Below, piece after piece: positions 9,013-15,958 of a stretch of DNA of 64,000 nucleotides. Position numbers and translations under genes: made by a program. The notes beneath the pieces are model-generated. The model was not told the DNA's origin and did not search any database. It saw only the letters and a list, made by a program, of their open reading frames with translations. This stretch comes from Deltaproteobacteria bacterium (lineage in GTDB: Bacteria > Desulfobacterota > Desulfobacteria > Desulfobacterales > ETH-SRB1): NCBI GenBank assembly GCA_030272815.1, contig JAJSZT010000013.1, positions 1-64,000 on the forward strand, written 5' to 3'. Every line of letters begins with the position of its first letter. The stretch's first letter is position 1.

Positions 9013-10256
9013 TTCTGAACCATGTCAAAGGCCCAGGTCTCGGTTATCTGAGCAGAAGGTTCGTGCCGCAGGAAATGCAATCCCCTTATGAGAGCCTGGA
9101 CAAAGAGTCTCTTGTAACCTATGTCTCCAAATCTTTGCTCATATGCGGCATGGGCGATCTTGGCAATGGCATCCTCGCACTTTTTTTCTGGAAGGCTGAT
9201 CTTGAATGCGGTCTCATAAATGAGGAGGAGCTTCCTCCCAATTTCTTTGAGAAGGGGCTCTGGTTCCTGTCCGAGTTGTTCAAGGTTTATTTTAACTCCT
9301 GTTGGATTGTAAAAGTCAAAGACAGTGGCTATTCTTTGTTTCAGGGCCTCATAAACACCGGACTTCCCTTCAAAGAACGCTTCAGTGGGAATGGCATAAA
9401 ATATCATAACGTTTTTAAATGCAGCATGTCCGCACTCATCGATGATCTCCCTGATGTTATTCAGCATCAGTTCTCGCTGTTTTGAGGTGAGGCTCGGCAC
9501 CTGTTCGGCCTCATCAAAGAGGATCACAAGGCCGTTGTATCTGAGATTTCTTATCCATTGAATCAGAGAACGGAGAGCGGAAAAGGCCTGCCCCCTATCG
9601 ATGGGCTGAAGGATTCCGAATCGCCGGTGGATGTGCCTGTCATAGCCTTCGACCTTTATCCACTGGATAAGATCTTCAAAATCAGTGTCATTTCCTTCGG
9701 TAAGAGCTATGAATGCTTCCCTTATGGCCCTTGTAAAATTAACACTCTCTATTCCCTTCACAAGATCGGCGGCATAATCGGTGAGACGCTCCACCAGCAT
9801 CTCATTATCGGTCGTTTCCCTGTCAAACGACTCCCTTGCATCCTCGTAAAGGAGCTTTAAAAAAGCCTCTATACCTTTTTCTCTTCCGGAGAAGAGTTCC
9901 TCGGGTGTGAGCGGATACATGAGGTTTTCCACAACGCTTTTGTAGACCTTTTCCAGCCGGTAAAAGGGCGATTCCTCAGGACTCAAGGAGCAGTAGCTTA
10001 CAATGTAGTTGTTCTTCCAGGCAAGCTCCCTGATGTTGTAAAGAAAATGCGTCTTTCCGCCACCGTAGGTCCCCACAATCATCTTGAATGAAGCGCCACC
10101 CTCTTTGATGAATGTCTTGAGGTAATCCTCTTCAAGGATTTCCAGGTGCCAGTCCAGGCCTGCTGTAAAAAACTGGAAACCCCACTCAGGCGGGGACCCG
10201 GATGAGCCTACCCTTTCTATAATCTGTCTCGCAATGGTCCGGGTGAGTCCGATCAT
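9009..10256 (-). CDS. BrxD-like (DUF2791-like) P-loop ATPase, first copy
   Basis: A 415-residue protein from the ATG at 10256, with GAAAGG seven bases upstream. An in-frame ATG at 10277 is possible but has a poorer ribosome site. Walker A is GTYGGGKT (62-69) and Walker B is LVILFDEAE (243-251), followed by an Arg/Asn-rich stretch typical of ORC/STAND-like ATPases (NNIREIIDECG). The opening, which begins with ARQIIERVGSSG, sits ahead of the P-loop as in BrxD-type proteins. It is the second gene of the operon, after a 73-base gap, and ends in an ATGA overlap with the next ATPase gene. It likely acts in the cytoplasm on DNA together with its paralogue and the Lhr-like helicase. Confidence 0.75.
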   Translation of the reverse strand: MIGLTRTIARQIIERVGSSGSPPEWGFQFFTAGLDWHLEILEEDYLKTFIKEGGASFKMIVGTYGGGKTHFLYNIRELAWKNNYIVSYCSLSPEESPFYRLEKVYKSVVENLMYPLTPEELFSGREKGIEAFLKLLYEDARESFDRETTDNEMLVERLTDYAADLVKGIESVNFTRAIREAFIALTEGNDTDFEDLIQWIKVEGYDRHIHRRFGILQPIDRGQAFSALRSLIQWIRNLRYNGLVILFDEAEQVPSLTSKQRELMLNNIREIIDECGHAAFKNVMIFYAIPTEAFFEGKSGVYEALKQRIATVFDFYNPTGVKINLEQLGQEPEPLLKEIGRKLLLIYETAFKISLPEKKCEDAIAKIAHAAYEQRFGDIGYKRLFVQALIRGLHFLRHEPSAQITETWAFDMVQK

Positions 10257-10329
10257 GGGAAAGCCTTTCAGTTGCAAGTTACACGTAACCGGCTTCTACG
10301 TCCAAAATGGAAGTTCCTATACTATCGAA

Positions 10330-11190
10330 TTAGCCAAATACTACAAACGCATAATGGGTCCCATCCCCTTGCGGGATTTTTGGCACCCAGAGGCTTGTTT
10401 CTTCCTTCTTTGTCTGTTCCATGGAGGCAATAACAAGGCGAAGCTCCTTTTTCCCGCATCTTCTGGTCTTAAGTCTCGCAAGATCATATGAAAATTTAAC
10501 CCTGCCATATGAGGTGAAATTCTCCTTTTTCGGGTCTATGCGGAAGCTCCTCTTTTGCTTTAAAAAGGCTATCTCCTGCATGACAACGCCAATCGGAGCA
10601 GCAGGGAGCTGCTCCCCTTCGTTTTTCCTCCCTTCCTCCCTTACGAATGCGCGTGTATACGCCATATAGAGCTCTTTGATAAATTGTTCATCATCAAGTG
10701 AAGGATCATTGAGCTCTTTGACGAGGGAAATAACAGCCTCGGCTATCTTTGCCGCCTCAACCGAGACCTTCTTGAGAAGGCTTATCTTCGGCCCATAGTA
10801 GATCTTTACTGACCCACCTTTTTCAAAGGAAAAGAGGAGGGTAAGTATGCCGCACGTGAGTTCCGGAAAATTTCCTATAATCTCAAGGCCGTGAGGTTTA
10901 AGGAGCTCTGCCAGCTCCGCTGCGATGCTATTCTTAAATCTCTCCTGAGCCTGGCGCGCTTCAGTGAGAAGCCTTTCCCTCCACTGGCCTGCCGTTGCGA
11001 TGAGCTCCTGGAGACCTTTCAGTTTGCTGATGGTGTTATCCAGCTTGTCAACGCGGGCTTCCATAACAAATGCGTTCCTGTTAAGATCACTTCTGAGCTT
11101 TTCACACTCCCGCAAGATATTACCCACATTCTTGAGGTTATTTGCAGCCTTCAAAATGGTTTTTATGGTCTCACTCAATTCGAACGACAT
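10330..11190 (-). CDS. Uncharacterised coiled-coil protein, first gene of BrxD/helicase operon
   Basis: A 286-residue protein. The frame is open to 11253, but the ATG at 11190 has a strong GGAGGAG site three bases upstream and is chosen. Residues about 1-110 are rich in Leu, Lys and Glu with heptad-like spacing and should form a long coiled coil. The C-terminal half is more globular, with a basic segment (about 215-250) containing ARLKTRRCGKKELRL. I see no catalytic motif and do not recognise the family. As the leading gene of a coupled ATPase-ATPase-helicase operon it could be a sensor, scaffold or substrate-recruiting subunit. That is inference from position only. Confidence 0.7.
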   Translation of the reverse strand: MSFELSETIKTILKAANNLKNVGNILRECEKLRSDLNRNAFVMEARVDKLDNTISKLKGLQELIATAGQWRERLLTEARQAQERFKNSIAAELAELLKPHGLEIIGNFPELTCGILTLLFSFEKGGSVKIYYGPKISLLKKVSVEAAKIAEAVISLVKELNDPSLDDEQFIKELYMAYTRAFVREEGRKNEGEQLPAAPIGVVMQEIAFLKQKRSFRIDPKKENFTSYGRVKFSYDLARLKTRRCGKKELRLVIASMEQTKKEETSLWVPKIPQGDGTHYAFVVFG

Positions 11191-11348
11191 TGTCTCCTCC
11201 AATGAAATACCAGTTCCGAGGCCTTGAAAAACGTGACATTTTTTCTCAGGCAAGAAAGTCTTAAAATATATAATATCACAACTAACTTGTTATGGGCAAA
11301 CAGAAATCGATGGATTACAGGGTCACCCCTTCATATATTACTTAAGAA

Positions 11349-11376
11349 TTGACAAAGGGGTCTAAAAAGGTAGAAT
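11349..11376 (+). promoter_or_regulatory. Sigma-70-like promoter for the 391-residue gene
   Basis: TTGACA at 11349-11354, a 16-base spacer, then TAGAAT at 11371-11376. The spacing and a perfect -35 box fit a housekeeping promoter reading towards 11466, leaving a leader of about 80 bases. The opposite strand, feeding the BrxD-like operon, shows no equally good match. Confidence 0.55.
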
Positions 11377-11465
11377 GAAGTCATTGCGGAGCCGATGAGG
11401 TATGAGTTCATTAACATTCAAAATTTTAAGGTTTTAGTATTACATTAACCACCTTTGGAGAAAAG

Positions 11466-12641
11466 ATGAAACAAAACACGTCGCTTTCTATGGTCCATGA
11501 AATCATGACTGAATTTGCCAATCTGACCGGGCTTTCACCGGCCAGAAAGGCTCCACGGCGCTACTTGTGGACCGACGCTTTTGCTGTGTGCAACTTCTTG
11601 GATCTCTATCTTCAAACGAGTGATGACAAATACAAGAATCTCGCGTTACTGCTGGTAGATCAGGTTCATAACATACTCGGCCGCTATCGTGAGAACGACT
11701 CACGAACCGGTTGGATCAGTGGCCTCGATGAGCAGGATGGCAAAATGCATCCTACGAAGGGTGGTTTGAGGATCGGTAAGAATATGAACGAACGGAGCCC
11801 TTCTGATCCCTTTGACGAAAATTTGGAATGGGATCGTGATGGGCAATACTACCATTACCTAACGAAATGGATGCACGCTCTCAATCGTATGAGCCGAGTC
11901 ACTACAGATACAACTTACAACACGTGGGCTATAGAGCTTGCTAAAACGGCCCACGCTAAGTTTACCTATGTTCCTTCTTTCGGAGGTCAGAAATGCATAT
12001 ACTGGAAAATGAGCATAGACCTCTCCCGTCCTCTCGTACAATCCATGGGACAGCACGATCCTCTCGACGGATTCATCACATACACTCAACTTCAGATGTG
12101 TGTAGCTGACGATTCGAAAAAATCACTGTATCCAGATCTCAACGAGGAGATCACCGACATGGCCAATATTTGCAAAGGAAAAAGCTGGAGCACAGATGAC
12201 CCACTCGGCATCGGCGGTCTTTTATGTGACGCTTACAAAGTGGCGCAAATGATTGTTAGCAGTTATTTTGAACAGACTGACCTGCTGGAGACTTTGTTGG
12301 ATTCTTCCCTAATGGGGCTGGAATCCTTCGTAAGAATGAATCCCTTGAAGCTTCCTGTTGATTACCGTCTTGCATTTCGTGAACTCGGACTGTCCATTGG
12401 AACGCGGGCGGTTCAAAAGCTACATGGATTAATTGAGGAAAAACCGGCCTTTTTCAAGGAGAGTCTTCCATTACGTAAGCGCATTGAGATGTTGATGCAA
12501 TACACGCCGTTGATTGAAATAATTGAGAACTTTTGGCTCGAACACACTAGCAGAGAAGCAAAAAGCTGGATGGACCATCGTGATATCAATATGGTAATGT
12601 TGGCGACAAGCTTGGCCCCTGATGGATTTTTGACACTCTGA
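11466..12641 (+). CDS. Hypothetical 391-residue protein, possibly alpha/alpha-toroid fold
   Basis: The start at 11466 follows TTGGAGAAAAG, a good ribosome site, and a sigma-70-like promoter lies about 100 bases upstream. I do not recognise a named family. The many helices, regularly spaced Trp/Tyr/His residues, and segments such as YYHYLTKWMHALNRM and RPLVQSMGQHDPLDGF recall six-hairpin glycosidase-like (alpha/alpha) barrels. No signal peptide is visible, so it should be cytoplasmic. It diverges from the BrxD/helicase operon, sharing the intergenic region. Whether it belongs to that system or is an independent cargo gene cannot be told from sequence alone. Confidence 0.65.
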   Translation: MKQNTSLSMVHEIMTEFANLTGLSPARKAPRRYLWTDAFAVCNFLDLYLQTSDDKYKNLALLLVDQVHNILGRYRENDSRTGWISGLDEQDGKMHPTKGGLRIGKNMNERSPSDPFDENLEWDRDGQYYHYLTKWMHALNRMSRVTTDTTYNTWAIELAKTAHAKFTYVPSFGGQKCIYWKMSIDLSRPLVQSMGQHDPLDGFITYTQLQMCVADDSKKSLYPDLNEEITDMANICKGKSWSTDDPLGIGGLLCDAYKVAQMIVSSYFEQTDLLETLLDSSLMGLESFVRMNPLKLPVDYRLAFRELGLSIGTRAVQKLHGLIEEKPAFFKESLPLRKRIEMLMQYTPLIEIIENFWLEHTSREAKSWMDHRDINMVMLATSLAPDGFLTL

Positions 12642-12789
12642 ATGAGTTACGCACAACCAGTGTTTTTCAGGTTTTTCCAAATTTTTCAAGCAACTTTCGA
12701 TTTGTTGGATAAAGAATCAATGTGAATTTTGGGGGCATTCGCCTGAGCCACCTGGAAACGCATGCGACCCATCACAAAGAGGCGTCGCC

Positions 12790-13419
12790 ATGACGATCAC
12801 TATAGACGAGTTAAAACAGAGCCCCTTGTACTCCGAAGAACTGGGCATCGCTCTGCGAGAGAATAAGGAGCGGGAATACTTCAAGTGGTTCCTTGCCAGC
12901 CTGCTCTTCGGCGGGCGGATATCCGAAACTATTGCCCAAAACACCTACCGGACATTCGAGCGTTACAGTCTCCTAAGGCCACGGAAGATTCTGGACGCGG
13001 GTTGGGATTTTCTCGTTAACCCGATCATGCGCGAAGGTGGCTACGTGCGCTACGACGGGAGAAAATCGACCCAGATATTGCGTGACTGCGAAATGCTGCT
13101 CGATCAATATAACGGCAGTGTAACAACGCTGCACGACATGGCCAAAAACCGCCGAGATCTGGAAAATCTGCTGCTCTCCTTTTATGGCGTGGGTCCAGTC
13201 ACCGTCAACATATTTTTGCGAGAGCTGAGGCCTTACTGGCGTAAGTCTGATCCTATTCCGCTGCCGGTCGTGACTGAAGCGGCCGCTAAGCTGGGACTGG
13301 AGATCGGCGCCTACAATAGAAAAACAGTTGAGTTCACCCGGATCGAAGCAGGGCTGATTCGACTTAGAAGGCAATTGAACCTGGCCAGAGGGAAATCCAG
13401 TAAAAGTCCTCTTTGCTGA
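12790..13419 (+). CDS. HhH-GPD superfamily (endonuclease III-like) DNA glycosylase-type protein
   Basis: A 209-residue protein with AGAGG seven bases before the ATG. The segment LLSFYGVGPVTVNIFLREL (about residues 127-145) is a helix-hairpin-helix motif of the type found in endonuclease III/MutY/AlkA proteins, which excise damaged bases. No C-terminal iron-sulfur cysteine cluster is visible and the last cysteine is terminal, so it differs from classical Nth. The catalytic Lys/Asp positions are not obvious to me. The gene follows the 391-residue gene after 148 bases and closes the accessory region. Function in base repair is family-based; a nuclease-like role in defence is also conceivable. 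Confidence 0.65.
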   Translation: MTITIDELKQSPLYSEELGIALRENKEREYFKWFLASLLFGGRISETIAQNTYRTFERYSLLRPRKILDAGWDFLVNPIMREGGYVRYDGRKSTQILRDCEMLLDQYNGSVTTLHDMAKNRRDLENLLLSFYGVGPVTVNIFLRELRPYWRKSDPIPLPVVTEAAAKLGLEIGAYNRKTVEFTRIEAGLIRLRRQLNLARGKSSKSPLC

Positions 13420-13569
13420 ATATTCTTTACGTTTCTTCTGAACAGGAAGCTAAAAGCAGCGCGCTTAGCAAGCACACGAAACGAAGAGACTCCAGAGCTT
13501 TTTTCATGACGCCTCCTCAAACCGTTAACTTGGTTTTGCAAAAATGTGAAAGTTTAGTAAATGTAACCC

Positions 13570-14070
13570 ATGAAATTCTGTTTCATTATAAACCCAAAAT
13601 CAGGAAAGGAAAGGTTCAATCCGCGTATTAGAAGGCTTAAGGCGCTTCTTGAAAGGGACAGCCTTGCCTATGAATTCCAGATTACCACAAAACCCGGCCA
13701 TGCTACAGCTCTCGCTGAAAAGGCCACAGCCTCCGGATTATTTGACCGGATCGTTGCCATCGGAGGTGATGGCACCATCAATGAAGTAGTAAATGGCATG
13801 ATAAGGGCTTGCATGCAAGATAAAGATAGGCCCGGCAATTATCCGGCATTAGGGATTATACCTGCCGGCCTGGGAAATGATACTGCAAGGGGACTCGGGA
13901 TTCCACGTGGGCTAAAGGATGCCTAAACTGTTCTGATACAGGGTTCGACTCGATACATAGATGCAGGGGAGGTAAATGGTAGATTCTTCATAAATGGGGT
14001 GGGGTACGATGGGGCAGTAATATCAGAAATGTATGAGATTCGAAGGAAGGGGAAGATTCTGATTAGCAGG
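13570..14070 (+). pseudogene. Diacylglycerol kinase family (YegS/LCB5-like) lipid kinase, broken
   Basis: The first 118 codons give a clear lipid kinase N-terminus: FIINPKSG at the start, IVAIGGDGTINEVVNGM (about 62-78) and IPAGLGNDTARGLGIPRG, matching the nucleotide-binding GGDGT motif and the GTGND-like block. An in-frame TAA at 13924-13926 then stops translation. The same frame continues with family-like sequence (RYIDAGEVNGRFFINGVGYDGAV) to about 14070, where similarity ends abruptly. So one nonsense codon plus a 3' truncation have destroyed the gene. The family phosphorylates diacylglycerol or related lipids at the membrane. Confidence 0.75.
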
Positions 14071-14084
14071 ACCCATTTTGACAA

Positions 14085-14244
14085 TAAGCGCTGTTTGGTT
14101 TATTTTGTAATTTCTTTTTATTTTTGGGATAAGGCATTAGGGTTGGATAGCCTGTTCCGAGGACTACATTTTGTTGGTTTTGGTATTTTTCTAGTAGCAG
14201 TTTATCTCGCATTCACTGGATTTTTACTGAGAAGTATTAAATAA
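14085..14244 (+). pseudogene. Unidentified membrane-protein fragment
   Basis: In frame with the lipid kinase remnant but unrelated to it. Aromatic and hydrophobic stretches (LVYFVISFYFW and LHFVGFGIFLVAVYLAFTGF) look like one or two membrane spans followed by a stop at 14242. It is more AT-rich than its surroundings. Probably the tail of a gene once located upstream of the P-type ATPase fragment. Confidence 0.3.
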
Positions 14245-14257
14245 GGTGAAAAAGGAA

Positions 14258-14368
14258 ATGGGTGAAAATCATTATTCTTTAAATGTAAAAGAAGTTTTAA
14301 AGTCATTAAAAACTTCTGAAAAAGGCTTAACTAAAAAAGAAGCTGAACAAAGATTGACAGTTTCGTAA
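14258..14368 (+). pseudogene. N-terminal fragment of a cation-transporting P-type ATPase
   Basis: A 36-codon remnant. HYSLNVKEVLKSLKTSEKGL then TKKEAEQRL matches the start of the cation ATPase N-terminal domain (calcium/magnesium-type pumps). The match ends exactly where an inverted-repeat element begins at 14360, and the stop codon TAA comes from the element. Nothing of the rest of the pump (DKTGT motif, membrane helices) is present downstream. The DNA is strongly AT-rich and A-rich in codon use compared with neighbours, suggesting separate ancestry. Confidence 0.6.
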
Positions 14369-14472
14369 AAAGTCAAAATTGGAAATTACTACCACAACTT
14401 GTTGGTATGGTAAAAGTAGTAAATACACCATATATTGTAGTCACTAAAATTTCGCCGGACTTTTTACGAAAC
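14360..14472. mobile_element. 113-bp MITE-like element with perfect 15-bp inverted ends
   Basis: GTTTCGTAAAAAGTC at 14360-14374 is repeated exactly inverted, GACTTTTTACGAAAC, at 14458-14472. The interior has no coding potential. It cuts off the P-type ATPase fragment. Confidence 0.7.
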
Positions 14473-14529
14473 CATCAAAGAATCAAGAAAAATGTTTATG
14501 AATTATCGGGAAACAAAGTCCTGACCGTA

Positions 14530-14557
14530 AACCGTGAACCTAACAACCTGAGTAGTT
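14530..14557 (+). repeat. 28-bp dispersed repeat, copy 1
   Basis: AACCGTGAACC, four variable bases, then AACCTGAGTAGTT. The same bipartite motif occurs inverted at 28624-28651, and rearranged pieces occur at 19227-19290. Here it forms the leader directly before the radical SAM gene. Confidence 0.6.
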
Positions 14558-14560
14558 ACC

Positions 14561-15643
14561 ATGTTTAAATGGTTTAAAAAGCAACTGGACAAAATCGGGA
14601 GCCCAACCCTGGACTGGGTCCAGGTTGAAGTAACGACCCACTGCAATGGAGCCTGCATCTATTGTCCCCATACCCTGATGAGGAACCGCTGGACAGGCAA
14701 ACAGATGTCAATAGATCTGTTTCATAAATTGCTCCCTTTTCTCAAATATACGGATATGGTTTACCTGCAGGGATGGGGAGAACCTCTTCTTAATAACGAT
14801 ATCTTTGAAATGATCCGAATTTGTAAGGATCAAGGGAAATGCGTCGGGTTTACTACAAACGGCATGCTTCTTACTGAAGATACCATCCGAAAGTTGGTTG
14901 ATTTAGAGTTGGACATTATCGGTATCAGTCTCGCCGGCACCACCGCAACAACCCACAACCAGATCCGCAAAGGGACCGACTTTAATAAACTCATTTCCAA
15001 TCTTGAACTGCTGTGCAAGATAAAAGCTAAAAGAAAAACCCATGTCCCGGCGGTGCATCTCGCCTATCTCATGCTCAGATCCAATTTTCATGAACTCAAG
15101 GAGATTCTTCCCCTTGCAAAAAGGGTGGGAGCAAAACAGATAGTAGCCAGTAACATGACTTTGATCATTGAGCCGAAACTTTCCGCAGAAGCGATCTTCA
15201 ACGATACAAAACAGATAAATGATTATAACAGTATACTGAAGGAGATCAAAGACAAAGCAGCCAGTGAAAACATCATCTTTGACTATCACGGCCCCCGCCT
15301 TGACGATGCCTCTTTGCGCTGCCGCGAAAATATCCTCCACGCATGCGTCATCAATGTTGAAGGCGAAGTCGTCCCATGCGTTCTTATTGATCCGGTTCTC
15401 TGTGAAAATCGCGAACCCGGTGACCGTAATCCTCCATGTTACATTTTCAAAGGTCAATCTTTTCCAATAAGAGGAATCTCCTTTGGCAACATCCAAAACG
15501 AAAGCTTAACCCATATCTGGAACAAAAAGGAATACTCCGAATTCAGAGAGTTTTTCAATCCAAATATAACGAGAAGCCATGAGCAAATTCTGTCAGAAAC
15601 GCCTCAATGCTGCATAACATGTTATAAGCGGCTGGGGGCGTAG
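14561..15643 (+). CDS. Radical SAM protein with SPASM-type C-terminus
   Basis: A 360-residue protein. CNGACIYC (about residues 29-36) is the CxxxCxxC motif that binds the radical-SAM 4Fe-4S cluster. GWGEPLLN (about 72-79) is the GGE-like SAM-contact motif. The C-terminal third has cysteines at CRENILHACVINVEGEVVPC and a final CCITCYKRLGA, as in SPASM domains that hold extra iron-sulfur clusters. Such proteins modify peptides, carry out cofactor maturation or act on small molecules; the substrate here is unknown. No precursor peptide gene is evident nearby. Only a dispersed repeat, and no strong ribosome site, precedes the ATG. Confidence 0.85.
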   Translation: MFKWFKKQLDKIGSPTLDWVQVEVTTHCNGACIYCPHTLMRNRWTGKQMSIDLFHKLLPFLKYTDMVYLQGWGEPLLNNDIFEMIRICKDQGKCVGFTTNGMLLTEDTIRKLVDLELDIIGISLAGTTATTHNQIRKGTDFNKLISNLELLCKIKAKRKTHVPAVHLAYLMLRSNFHELKEILPLAKRVGAKQIVASNMTLIIEPKLSAEAIFNDTKQINDYNSILKEIKDKAASENIIFDYHGPRLDDASLRCRENILHACVINVEGEVVPCVLIDPVLCENREPGDRNPPCYIFKGQSFPIRGISFGNIQNESLTHIWNKKEYSEFREFFNPNITRSHEQILSETPQCCITCYKRLGA

Positions 15644-15653
15644 GAAAAGAACA

Positions 15654-15956
15654 TCACAAAGATCCAGAATGTCTGCGAGGCGCAAAATTCATCGTGTTTT
15701 CCATGTGAATTTCCGCCTCGAAGAACTCTTCTATCTCAGTGTAATACAACGCGCTGGCATCAATGTAATTTTCATCAATAAAACGAATAATTGGCTCCAC
15801 CGCCGGCGTTTTTTCAACCCAGGGGGCTGCAATGAACATAAATGCCCAGATAAGGAGTACGCACAGAAACAGGCGAGCCCATCGCCAGGCTAGAGGTAAA
15901 AAGCGTCTCAGCCCCAAGCCCGTCCCAACTCCCCTTTGACTTATTGCAGTTTCCAT
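15654..15956 (-). CDS. Small single-pass membrane protein next to YeiH transporter
   Basis: A 100-residue protein starting two bases after the transporter's stop codon, so the two form an operon. Residues about 25-47 (WARLFLCVLLIWAFMFIAAPW) form one membrane span. The rest (AVEPIIRFIDENYIDASALYYTEIEEFFEAEIHM) is acidic and probably periplasmic. The close linkage suggests an accessory subunit of the transporter. I do not recognise a named family. Confidence 0.65.
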   Translation of the reverse strand: METAISQRGVGTGLGLRRFLPLAWRWARLFLCVLLIWAFMFIAAPWVEKTPAVEPIIRFIDENYIDASALYYTEIEEFFEAEIHMENTMNFAPRRHSGSL

Positions 15957-15958
15957 GG

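Noticed and set aside
9063-9860. Plus-strand open frames of 140 and 100 codons opposite the first ATPase
   Set aside because: They are shadows of the strongly supported minus-strand ATPase with its intact Walker motifs.
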